From JABDQZ01 sp963801985 (lineage in GTDB: Bacteria; Pseudomonadota; Gammaproteobacteria; Chromatiales; Chromatiaceae): a DNA stretch of 64,000 nt. The translations under genes were made by a program, and so were the position numbers. The stretch's first letter is position 1. Each line of letters opens with the position of its first letter. The DNA lies in contig CAWDGV010000002.1 in assembly GCA_963801985.1 (NCBI GenBank), positions 62,001 through 126,000 of the forward strand, in the 5' to 3' direction. Under the pieces are notes generated by a model. That model worked only from the letters and a program-made list of their open reading frames with translations, was not told where the DNA came from and did not search any database. Of the stretch, positions 26,376-34,815 are shown piece after piece.

Positions 26376-27653
26376 TCAATCTTGAACCGGATAATGCTCA
26401 GGCCAGGACGCCCGGGCGACACCTGAATCTATCGCTGCCCTGGCAACCGCCTGGGAAACAACGTCCCTTAATCGGGAATCCAGCGGCTTGGGCAAAATAT
26501 ATTCCGGTCCAAACACAAGGCTATCCAAGTCATACGCCCCCAGTACTGACGCAGGTACAGTTGCATGGGTCAGATCCTTTAAAGCATGTACGGCAGCAAT
26601 CTGCATATCTTCGTTAATGCAGGAAGCCCTGACATCCAAAGCGCCTCGGAAAATAAAGGGAAATCCCAATACGTTGTTAACCTGGTTGGGATAATCCGAA
26701 CGACCTGTCGCCATAATCAGGTCATCCCTGACACTGAAAGCACGGTCAGGTCGAATTTCCGGCACCGGGTTGGACAAGGCAAACACGATGGGCTTGGGCG
26801 CCATTGAAGCCAGTTGTGCATCAGAAACGAGGTCAGGGCCTGAAACACCGATAAAAATATCAGCACCTTGCATAGCGTCATCCAGGGTGCGCTTGTCAGT
26901 ATCAGCTGCCACGCCAAATTTATAGGGATTCAGGTCCTTTCTACCCGTATGGATGACGCCATTGCGGTCCAAAACATAAATGTGGTCGCGGTGTGCCCCC
27001 ATAATCATTAACAGTCGAACTGCGGCAATTCCGGCTGCTCCAGCACCCAATACGACAATTGTGGCTTCATCCAGCTTTTTACCCTGCAGTTCGAGCGCAT
27101 TCAGCAGTCCGGCTGCAATAATAATGGCTGTACCATGCTGATCATCGTGGAAAACCGGAATATCCAGCTGTTCAATCAATGCCTGTTCAATTTCGAAACA
27201 ATGAGGCGCTGCGATATCCTCGAGATTGATACCGCCAAAAGTGGGAGCAATACGAATGACTGTGTCGATAAATTCCTGCGGTTTGTCAGTATCCACTTCA
27301 ATATCAAACACATCAATACCGGCAAAATGCTTAAACAATACCGCCTTGCCTTCCATCACAGGTTTTCCCGCAAGCGACCCAACATTGCCAAGGCCCAGAA
27401 CAGCAGTTCCATCGGTTACCACGGCAACCAGGTTCCCCTTACCCGTATAGCGGTAAGCATCTTCAGGATTTTCCGCAATTTTACGCACAGGTTCTGCAAC
27501 ACCTGGCGTATAAGCCAGAGCCAGGTCATTTTGAGTCTGGGTGGATTTGGTTAATTCAACACTGATTTTTCCAGGCACAGGTTCAGCATGATATTTCAAT
27601 GCTGCCTGGTTAATAGCCTCGTCCAGATGATGAGAGCTTTTATTTTCTGACAT
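26376..27653 (-). CDS. Malic enzyme (short form, without phosphotransacetylase domain)
   Basis: The 425-residue enzyme decarboxylates malate to pyruvate. Conserved AYTPGVAEPV is near residue 48, GLGNVGSLAGKPVMEGKAVLFK near 85, the metal-binding ED with HDDQHGTA near 145-165 and NAD(P)-binding VLGAGAAGIAA near 200. It lacks the C-terminal Pta-like domain of long MaeB proteins. Coenzyme preference is not decided from sequence. It lies upstream of mdh-gltA (93 bp gap), so malate can be routed to pyruvate or oxaloacetate. Confidence 0.94.
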   Translation of the reverse strand: MSENKSSHHLDEAINQAALKYHAEPVPGKISVELTKSTQTQNDLALAYTPGVAEPVRKIAENPEDAYRYTGKGNLVAVVTDGTAVLGLGNVGSLAGKPVMEGKAVLFKHFAGIDVFDIEVDTDKPQEFIDTVIRIAPTFGGINLEDIAAPHCFEIEQALIEQLDIPVFHDDQHGTAIIIAAGLLNALELQGKKLDEATIVVLGAGAAGIAAVRLLMIMGAHRDHIYVLDRNGVIHTGRKDLNPYKFGVAADTDKRTLDDAMQGADIFIGVSGPDLVSDAQLASMAPKPIVFALSNPVPEIRPDRAFSVRDDLIMATGRSDYPNQVNNVLGFPFIFRGALDVRASCINEDMQIAAVHALKDLTHATVPASVLGAYDLDSLVFGPEYILPKPLDSRLRDVVSQAVARAAIDSGVARASWPEHYPVQD

Positions 27654-27760
27654 TTAACATGACCCCTAAAGATATATCCGGTTTCTTGAACTGAAGATTA
27701 AAGATTGCACTGGCTTTTGGCTAGCGTAAATTTGGATTCAAGGGTAACCGATCAGCCAAT

Positions 27761-27789
27761 AAAAAAGGCACCTGAAAAGGTGCCTTTTT
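27761..27789. terminator. Bidirectional intrinsic terminator downstream of rpmE
   Basis: A GGCACCT-GAAA-AGGTGCC stem is flanked by six A residues on the left and five T residues on the right. It follows the rpmE stop by 20 bp on the minus strand and separates rpmE from the malic-enzyme gene. Confidence 0.88.
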
Positions 27790-27808
27790 CTGATCGCATA
27801 AAACGCTG

Positions 27809-28012
27809 TTAACGGGAGTAGCGTTTGCGGAACTTGTCTACACGACCACCACTGTCAACAATTTTCTGCTGACCAGTATAGAAAGGATGACATGCTGAAC
27901 AAACTTCGACGTGCAGTTCCTTGCCTAATGTAGAACCCGTAGTGAATTCGTTGCCACAACTGCACACTACTTTAATTTCGTTATATTCTGGATGTGTATC
28001 CGCTTTCATCAT
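27809..28012 (-). CDS. rpmE: 50S ribosomal protein L31 (zinc-binding type)
   Basis: The 67-residue protein keeps the zinc-coordinating cysteines (CSCG near residue 17 and CSACHPFYTG near 38), marking the C+ form rather than the zinc-independent paralogue. It ends in the basic KFRKRYSR tail. Two adjacent ATG codons can serve as the start. It is a monocistronic unit between a clear promoter and a clear terminator. Confidence 0.97.
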   Translation of the reverse strand: MMKADTHPEYNEIKVVCSCGNEFTTGSTLGKELHVEVCSACHPFYTGQQKIVDSGGRVDKFRKRYSR

Positions 28013-28083
28013 CTTGCTCTTTAAAATTACTGAATTCCGGTGCAGCGACTGTTATTTCGAAACAGATTCGCCAAAGGACGCGC

Positions 28084-28112
28084 ATATTAGTCAAATTCCA
28101 GTTTGTATTCAA
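28084..28112 (-). promoter_or_regulatory. Predicted sigma-70 promoter of rpmE
   Basis: The minus strand carries TTGAAT (28107-28112), a 17-bp spacer and TAATAT (28084-28089), followed by a GCGCG-type discriminator. It resembles the rplM promoter in -10 sequence and discriminator. Confidence 0.65.
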
Positions 28113-28121
28113 GTAGAATTT

Positions 28122-28481
28122 TTACCGGGCATCGACAAATTTCAACGGGATGACCTTGTTTTCACTGTTTCTGGATAAATTTGAACCCTCAATTATTGAT
28201 TTACCGGTTAATTTATCTATCTGCAAACGAAGAAAATCCAGTCTTTCCATCATCATTGATGACAGCTTCATGCAGCGACCAAGGCTGTTGCTGTGATGAC
28301 GGATTTCCTGCTCTATGCGCCACTGGAACCTTCTCATGTTTATTTGACGTGCCTGCGGGGCATCCTCAATCAACTGCTCGATCAGTTGTTTCCTGAGTTG
28401 TTCAAATGCCAGGGGATCATTGCGGGCAAGTTTGGATAATTTTTCAAAATTATCCAGTACGGAGAATGCTGAAGCTGCCAT
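28122..28481 (-). CDS. DUF3135 domain-containing protein
   Basis: The 119-residue protein matches the DUF3135 pattern: FEKLSKLARNDPLAFEQLRKQLIEQ near residue 12, RRFQWRIEQEIRH near 50 and a C-terminal LxxMMMERLDFLRLQ helix near 75-85. It is soluble, helical and charged with no signal peptide. Its function is unknown. It lies between rpmE and hemW on the same strand, 78 bp after the hemW stop. Confidence 0.75.
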   Translation of the reverse strand: MAASAFSVLDNFEKLSKLARNDPLAFEQLRKQLIEQLIEDAPQARQINMRRFQWRIEQEIRHHSNSLGRCMKLSSMMMERLDFLRLQIDKLTGKSIIEGSNLSRNSENKVIPLKFVDAR

Positions 28482-28559
28482 ACTGATAGTCCATAATAAG
28501 TATCTGGTAATACTCTAACATGGAGATTCTGAATATCGTACGACTTTAAAGTATCAAAA

Positions 28560-29693
28560 TTACAGAAAAATACTGATCAGATCATTCAGAAAGCGATGCC
28601 CCAATTCCGTGACAAAGTAACTGCCCTGGTTATATTCCAGCAGCTTTTTCGATTGTGCCTGCTGTAATTTATCGGCCAGCTGTCCGGTTGTTGCAGCCGA
28701 CAAGCCCGTCTGATCGTACAGCTTCTGCATAGTGAAGCCCTCCCGCAATCTCAACCGGTTCATCATAAATTCCAGGGTAAGGTCCTGCCCTGATAACAGG
28801 TTTTCCTGCGACAGGTATTGTCCCTGCAAGTATTCAGCTGGATGGCGTCTTTTGCTCCTTCTTACCACTGAACCGTCTGCCAGTGTCAGTTTGCCGTGGG
28901 CCCCTGCCCCAATCCCGACATAGTCGCCAAATCTCCAGTAATTAAGATTATGTCGGCACTGCCTTTCATCCCGGCAATAAGCTGAAATTTCGTACTGCCA
29001 GTAACCCTGTTTTTTCAGCCACTCCTGCCCGGCTGTCTGGATTGCCCAGGACAGGTCTTCATCCGGTATTCCGGCTGGAGGATTTGCGAAAAAAGCCGTG
29101 TTTGGCTCCAACGTCAGCTGATACCAGGAGAGGTGTTCCGGCTGCAGTTTTGTAGCCTGATGCAAGTCGCTTAAAGCCTGTTCAACTGACTGGCCAGGCA
29201 AGGCAAACATCAGGTCGATATTGATATTGTCAAAACCGGCAGCTCGTGCAATTTCAAAAGCCTTAATAGCCTGGGCAGCATCGTGGATACGCCCCAACTG
29301 TTGCAGTTTTTCATTCTGCAGACTTTGAAAACCCATCGACAGCCGGTTAATACCAGCTTCAAGGTAACCCCGAAAATAGGATGCATCAGCGGTCCCCGGG
29401 TTGGCTTCCAGGGTGATTTCTATCTTTTCATCAAAGCCGGTGAGCTGCTGAAGCTGCGCCAGTAATTTCACATAAAAATCTGGAGATAATGTGCTGGGAG
29501 TCCCTCCACCAATGAAGATACTCGTAAGTAAGCGCCCACTTATATCGTTAAGCTCCTGGTTGAAATCATTAAGCAATGCCTTTAAATAGGCCGTTTCGTC
29601 AACCGCCTGCCTGATCGCATGGGAATTAAAGTCGCAATAGGGACACTTTTCGATACACCACGGAATGTGGATATAAAGTGAGTAGGAATTCAT
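28560..29693 (-). CDS. hemW: HemW, radical SAM heme chaperone (coproporphyrinogen oxidase-like)
   Basis: The protein has 377 residues from MNSYSLYIHIPWC. The radical-SAM cluster motif CIEKCPYCDFNSH is near residue 12, with GGGTPSTLS near 60, LEANPG near 95 and RLSMGFQSL near 115. HemW-type proteins bind heme and are considered chaperones rather than true HemN oxidases; the short N-terminus before the CxxxCxxC motif supports HemW. An extension to 29714 is open, but the ATG at 29693 fits the family start. Confidence 0.9.
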   Translation of the reverse strand: MNSYSLYIHIPWCIEKCPYCDFNSHAIRQAVDETAYLKALLNDFNQELNDISGRLLTSIFIGGGTPSTLSPDFYVKLLAQLQQLTGFDEKIEITLEANPGTADASYFRGYLEAGINRLSMGFQSLQNEKLQQLGRIHDAAQAIKAFEIARAAGFDNINIDLMFALPGQSVEQALSDLHQATKLQPEHLSWYQLTLEPNTAFFANPPAGIPDEDLSWAIQTAGQEWLKKQGYWQYEISAYCRDERQCRHNLNYWRFGDYVGIGAGAHGKLTLADGSVVRRSKRRHPAEYLQGQYLSQENLLSGQDLTLEFMMNRLRLREGFTMQKLYDQTGLSAATTGQLADKLQQAQSKKLLEYNQGSYFVTELGHRFLNDLISIFL

Positions 29694-29762
29694 CTTAGGG
29701 CTCGCTGCCAACATCCCTGTTCGCAGACGCTTATTTAGTGAGAGTCTTTAACTAGTGCTAAT

Positions 29763-30848
29763 TTAGACCTCATCCCTCGCCTTGAGATATGCCAGCTCCG
29801 AGATGCCGGACCACTTGCGGGATCCTGCCAGGAACTTGCTGTAGGAATCATAGATTTCTTTGGAATCAGCATCGGTTTCTGCCAACTCACGTACCACTTC
29901 TGCAGACACTTTTTTAAGCTGCTGCAAAACATCTTTCGGGTACTCGAAAATCTGCACATTATGCTTGTTAACCAGTTGATCCAAAGCAGCCGGGTTGCGA
30001 GCTGTATACTCGGAAAGCAGGTCCTGGTTGGCCACTTTACAGGCATTCATTACAATCGACTGAAGATCTTTTGGCAATTCTTCAAAAGCCTTCTTGTTAA
30101 TCATTGCCTCCAGAATGGTGCCAGGCTCATGGAAGCCGGGGTAGTAGTAATACTTGGCTGCCTTGTAAAGGCCAAATGCCAGGTCATTGTAGGGCCCCAC
30201 CCACTCAGTCGCATCAATCGTACCGGATGTCAGGGCAGTATAGAGTTCACCACCAGGCAGGTTGACCGGGGTACCACCAAGACGCTTGAGCACTTCTCCG
30301 CCCAGGCCCGGTATGCGCATTTTCAGGCCCTGCAAATCTGCCAGCGAATCGATTTTCTTATTAAACCAGCCGCCCATCTGTACGCCGGTGTTGCCACCCG
30401 GCGCGGGAATCAGGCCAAAAGGGGCATAGTGCTTGGTCCATAATTCCAAACCACCGCCGTAATACATCCAGGCGTTCATTTCCTGTGCCGTCAAACCAAA
30501 TGGCACGGTTGAAAAAAACTGGAACAGGGCTTTTTTACCTTTCCAGTAATAGGCCGAGCCATGGCCCATTTCGGCAGTACCGCGTGACACAGCGTCAAAT
30601 ACCTCAAATGCCGGCACCAGCTCTTTTGCGCCATAGACTTTCACCGTGATTCTGCCACCGGACATTTCACCGATTAACCTGGCCAGCTTGTTGGCAACCG
30701 TTCCCAGGCCAGGGAAATTCTTTGGCCAGGTGGTTACCATCTTCCATTTATATTTTGTTGTTGCATGGATAGCCGGGCTTACAGCCAGACCGGTGCCAAC
30801 TGCAGCCGAACTGATACCGGCGGATTTCAGAAAGTCTCTGCGTTTCAT
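29763..30848 (-). CDS. TakP/DctP-like TRAP transporter solute-binding protein (Tat-exported)
   Basis: This 361-residue periplasmic binding protein has a twin-arginine signal (MKRRDFLKSAG, cleavage near residue 30, AIHA). The mature domain contains VYGAKELVPAFEVFDAVSRGTAEM, PGGNTGVQMGGWFNK and TIDATEWVGPYNDL. These resemble the 2-oxoacid-binding TakP branch of DctP proteins, so a carboxylate such as pyruvate or another 2-oxoacid is the probable ligand. No DctQ/DctM membrane genes are adjacent, so it is an orphan here and must use membrane subunits encoded elsewhere. Confidence 0.88.
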   Translation of the reverse strand: MKRRDFLKSAGISSAAVGTGLAVSPAIHATTKYKWKMVTTWPKNFPGLGTVANKLARLIGEMSGGRITVKVYGAKELVPAFEVFDAVSRGTAEMGHGSAYYWKGKKALFQFFSTVPFGLTAQEMNAWMYYGGGLELWTKHYAPFGLIPAPGGNTGVQMGGWFNKKIDSLADLQGLKMRIPGLGGEVLKRLGGTPVNLPGGELYTALTSGTIDATEWVGPYNDLAFGLYKAAKYYYYPGFHEPGTILEAMINKKAFEELPKDLQSIVMNACKVANQDLLSEYTARNPAALDQLVNKHNVQIFEYPKDVLQQLKKVSAEVVRELAETDADSKEIYDSYSKFLAGSRKWSGISELAYLKARDEV

Positions 30849-30960
30849 GTTATTCCTCTTTTTGATATTGGCTAAACGATAAAAAGTTTATCACAGGATT
30901 TTCTCTAACTTGTGTTGCATGCCAACTGATCAATATTTAAGTCGTGATAATTTCACAAGA

Positions 30961-32385
30961 CTAGTAAACCCCAATATCCAGGTATGAACGCGCCAGCTTG
31001 GTCAGGGAAATAACATAGGCAGCAGTGCGGTAGTCCTCAATTTTGTCATTTTGGGCACGCGTCTCGATAATTTCCTGCAACGCGAGACGCATACTGTCAT
31101 CCAGGCCCGACCGGACCAGGTCAAACTCATCTGCGCCGCGTATCAATTCATTGCGTAAATAGTCCGGTACCGTACCCCCAAGGCTTTCAAGCGCCTGCAC
31201 GATATGGCGTCCCCGGGTTTCGTCAAAACGTCTTTCAATCCGTCCAAAGCGGATATGAGAAAGGTTTCTGATCCACTCGAAGTAAGAAACAATCACGCCT
31301 CCGGCGTTCATGTAAGCATCAGGCAATATCGTGACACCTTTCTTTTGCAGGATTCGGTCCGCTTCGAAAGTCACCGGCCCATTGGCCGCTTCGGCAATCA
31401 GTTTTGCCTTGATACTGTCTGCATTTTCAGCATGAATGACGCCTTCGAGGGCGGCCGGTATCAATATGTCACATTCCATCTCCAGCGCTTTGGCGCCATC
31501 TTCAAAATAGTCGCCCCCGGCATATCCACGCACACCACCGTTATCAATTTTGTAATAAAAAAGCGCCTGTATATCCAGGCCGTTCTCATTAATTACCACG
31601 CCATCATGTTCGATAACAGCAATGATCTTTGCATCATCTTCTTCTGACAGGTATTTAGCTGCAAAAAAACCGACATTGCCCAAGCCCTGCACCACGATTT
31701 TTTTACCTGCCAGCGTACCCTCCATGCCGGTCTGCATCACTTCACCAGGATGCCGGAAAAACTCCTGCAACGCATATTGCACGCCACGCCCGGTTGCCTC
31801 GGTACGACCCCGTATGCCTCCATGCTCAACCGGCTTACCGGTTACACAGGCAATATGATTAATATCTTCTGGAAACAGGTGCTTGTAGGTGTCTGCAATC
31901 CAGGCCATTTCCCGTTGACCTGTGCCGACATCAGGGGCAGGTACATTTTCAGCCGGGCTGAGAAAGCCCTTGCTGGCCAATTCTCGGGCAAAGCGGCGCG
32001 TAATGATTTCCATGTCATCGCGTGAATACTTTGTTGGATCGATGTACAGTCCGCCCTTGGATCCACCGAACGGCACATCAACGATGGCGCATTTGTAGGT
32101 CATCAATGCTGCCAGTGCTTCAACTTCATTCTGGTCAACGCTCAGCGCGTAACGGATACCGCCTTTGGAAGGTTGGCGGTGAATACTGTGAACGGCCCGC
32201 CAACCGGTAAAAATCTCAACTTTGCCTTGCAGGTTTACCGGGAAGGTAACCTGTAACACGGATGTGCAGGGCTTGATTGCTGCAGCAACGTTACGGTCCA
32301 GATCCATGACTTCTATGGCCCGGTCGACCATATGATCGACACTTTGACGAAAATTCAAACCACTTGCTAAAGATGCACCAGGCAT
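30961..32385 (-). CDS. Glu/Leu/Phe/Val dehydrogenase, probably glutamate dehydrogenase
   Basis: The 474-residue enzyme has the catalytic lysine motif GGSKGGLYIDP near residue 107, PAPDVGTGQREMAWI near 150, Rossmann VVQGLGNVGFFAAKY near 233 and PDAYMNAGGVIVSYFEW near 355. The length and sequence fit hexameric glutamate dehydrogenases that usually use NAD and work in the catabolic direction. This would complement the NADPH-dependent gltBD route in the same window. Coenzyme use is inferred, not proven. Confidence 0.9.
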   Translation of the reverse strand: MPGASLASGLNFRQSVDHMVDRAIEVMDLDRNVAAAIKPCTSVLQVTFPVNLQGKVEIFTGWRAVHSIHRQPSKGGIRYALSVDQNEVEALAALMTYKCAIVDVPFGGSKGGLYIDPTKYSRDDMEIITRRFARELASKGFLSPAENVPAPDVGTGQREMAWIADTYKHLFPEDINHIACVTGKPVEHGGIRGRTEATGRGVQYALQEFFRHPGEVMQTGMEGTLAGKKIVVQGLGNVGFFAAKYLSEEDDAKIIAVIEHDGVVINENGLDIQALFYYKIDNGGVRGYAGGDYFEDGAKALEMECDILIPAALEGVIHAENADSIKAKLIAEAANGPVTFEADRILQKKGVTILPDAYMNAGGVIVSYFEWIRNLSHIRFGRIERRFDETRGRHIVQALESLGGTVPDYLRNELIRGADEFDLVRSGLDDSMRLALQEIIETRAQNDKIEDYRTAAYVISLTKLARSYLDIGVY

Positions 32386-32514
32386 ATTGCCGTCCTCTTG
32401 TTATTTTTTTCAGTCAGAAAGCCTTTCTCCCGACAAAGGCGGGCATTATTAAGTAAGCGTAGAGCATCTTCGCGAAAAAACACCGAAAGACAAGGGAGGG
32501 GAATTAACCTTCGC

Positions 32515-34692
32515 TTAAAGTGGCTGGAGATTGGCGTATGAAACAACCAGCCACTTGGTTCCAGCGGTTTCAAAGTTGACCTGTACCCGGGCGGCGGCAC
32601 CCTGGCCTTCGGCATTTAAAATGGTACCGGAACCAAACTTTTGATGTGAGACGCGTTGACCCAGCCTGAAACCAGCCGAACTTTCAGCATCATGCAATGA
32701 ACCTGAAGGCGTAGAGTAGGGACGTGAAACTGCCGGCCGTGCCCTGACTTCCTCGGTTACTTCAGCCGGTATTTCACGCAGAAAACGTGACGGCAGGGGA
32801 TAGGTTTCCGAGCCGTGTAAACGCCGGGTTTCTGCATAGCTTAAGTACAGTTGCTGCATCGCCCGTGTCATACCGACATAACAAAGCCGACGCTCTTCTT
32901 CCAGCCTCTCGGGATCTTCTGCTGACATGCTATGCGGAAACAGGCCTTCTTCAACACCACCAATAAACACCAGGGGAAACTCCAGGCCTTTGGCCGAGTG
33001 CAATGTCATCAGCTGCACACAGTCCTCATATTCGCCTGCCTGTTGTTCGCCAGCCTCCAGGGCTGCATGTGCGAGGAATGCATCGAGCAGCGATAATTCT
33101 TCCTCATTTTGTTCCTCAGACTGATCTTCATAGGCAAACTGCCGTGTTGCGTTAACCAGTTCCTGCAGGTTTTCAATTCTGTCCTGGCCCTTGCCATCCT
33201 TGGAGCGCTGGAAGTGTTCCGCGAGCCCACTGGCCTCGATGACCAGTGAACTCTGGTCATATAAATCCAGCTCGCCGGTTTCCTGCTGCAATTTTTCGAT
33301 CAACTCGATAAAAGCCCGCAATGCATTCGCCGCCCTGGCAGGCATGGCATTACCTTTCAGTAAATCCTGGGTGGCCTGCCACAAGGAACAGGAAAAGTCG
33401 CGTGCATGCATGCGCACTGCATCGAGCGTGCGCGGACCAATGCCACGGGGAGGCTGGTTGACTGCGCGCTCAAAAGCCGCATCATCATGTAGATGCGACA
33501 CAATCCTTAGATAAGCCAGCGCATCACGCACTTCCGCCCGTTCGAAGAAGCGCAAGCCACCATACACCCGGTATGGAATAGCTGACTGCAGGAGGGATTC
33601 TTCAAACAAGCGGGACTGCGCCGTAGTCCGGTATAAAATGGCAATATCACTGCGGGCATGGCCTTCATCAATAAACTGTTTAACACGTCCGATCACAAAA
33701 CGTGCTTCATCCACTTCATTGAAAGCTGCATAGACACGAATCGGTTCACCCTCACCAACATCCGTCCATAACTCCTTGCCCAGCCGGGAAGCATTGTTTG
33801 CAATAACCGCGTTGGCTCCCTTGAGAATATTGCCTGTGGAGCGGTAATTCTGTTCCAGCCTGACAGCGGTGGCATTCGGGTACTGTTTTTCAAAGTCTCG
33901 AATATTTTCAACACGCGCTCCGCGCCAGCCATAGATAGACTGGTCATCATCTCCGACGACAAATAACTTGTCATTGTCAGCTGCCAGCAATCTTAACCAG
34001 GCATATTGAATCGTGTTGGTATCCTGAAACTCGTCCACCAGGATATGCTCAAAACGTTGGCGATAATGCTGCAGGACATCCGGGTTATCGCGCCACAGTT
34101 CATGTGCGCGTAGCAGTAGTTCAGCGAAGTCGACACTGCCGCTTCTTTCACAGGCTTCCTGGTAAGCCTGGTAGATCTTGATCATCTGGCGACGATAAGG
34201 ATCACCTTCATCGTCCAGGTGCTGTGGACGCCGGCCTTCATCTTTCTGGTTATTGATGAACCATTGCGCCTGGCGGGGAGGCCACTTGGCGTCATCAAGG
34301 TTAAGCTCACGTATGATTCTTTTGACTAAGCGCTGCTGATCATCAGAGTTAAGAATCTGAAAGTTTTTTGGTAACCTGGCTTCCTGCCAGTGTGCGCGCA
34401 ATAGCCGATGTGCCAGGCCATGGAAAGTGCCGACCCACATGCCTCCCGCTGGTTGTTCCAGCAAGTCTTCTATACGTTGCTGCATTTCCTTGGCAGCTTT
34501 GTTGGTAAAAGTGACGGCTAGAATGCTCCAGGGCGAAGCTCCGACAACCTTGATCAACCAGGCAATCCGATGCACCAGTACACGCGTCTTGCCGGAGCCG
34601 GCACCAGCCAGTACCAGGGTAGAAGAGGGCGGCGCAACAACAGCCTCGCGTTGCGCATCATTTAAACCATCAAGCAGTAACTCAGGATCCAT
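32515..34692 (-). CDS. uvrD: DNA helicase II (UvrD)
   Basis: The 725-residue superfamily 1A 3'-5' helicase acts in nucleotide excision repair and mismatch repair. The Q motif LNDAQREAV is near residue 10, Walker A AGAGSGKTRVLVHR near 30, motif II VDEFQDTN near 220, QSIYGWRGA near 250, RLEQNYRS near 280 and LMTLHSAKGLEF near 560. A C-terminal Tudor-like tail (VSHQKFGSGTILNAEG) binds RNA polymerase in UvrD/PcrA. ATG 34692 is chosen over the TTG at 34701. Confidence 0.96.
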   Translation of the reverse strand: MDPELLLDGLNDAQREAVVAPPSSTLVLAGAGSGKTRVLVHRIAWLIKVVGASPWSILAVTFTNKAAKEMQQRIEDLLEQPAGGMWVGTFHGLAHRLLRAHWQEARLPKNFQILNSDDQQRLVKRIIRELNLDDAKWPPRQAQWFINNQKDEGRRPQHLDDEGDPYRRQMIKIYQAYQEACERSGSVDFAELLLRAHELWRDNPDVLQHYRQRFEHILVDEFQDTNTIQYAWLRLLAADNDKLFVVGDDDQSIYGWRGARVENIRDFEKQYPNATAVRLEQNYRSTGNILKGANAVIANNASRLGKELWTDVGEGEPIRVYAAFNEVDEARFVIGRVKQFIDEGHARSDIAILYRTTAQSRLFEESLLQSAIPYRVYGGLRFFERAEVRDALAYLRIVSHLHDDAAFERAVNQPPRGIGPRTLDAVRMHARDFSCSLWQATQDLLKGNAMPARAANALRAFIELIEKLQQETGELDLYDQSSLVIEASGLAEHFQRSKDGKGQDRIENLQELVNATRQFAYEDQSEEQNEEELSLLDAFLAHAALEAGEQQAGEYEDCVQLMTLHSAKGLEFPLVFIGGVEEGLFPHSMSAEDPERLEEERRLCYVGMTRAMQQLYLSYAETRRLHGSETYPLPSRFLREIPAEVTEEVRARPAVSRPYSTPSGSLHDAESSAGFRLGQRVSHQKFGSGTILNAEGQGAAARVQVNFETAGTKWLVVSYANLQPL

Positions 34693-34815
34693 AATGGCCA
34701 ACAGTTTAACTTATTTCCATCGCCATCCGGATAGAAATTTTCACACCCATAGCCAGGCTAGAGTCAGTAAATTATTTTACTTGGCGCATATTGTCTGCAG
34801 ATGCAATGGTTTGCG

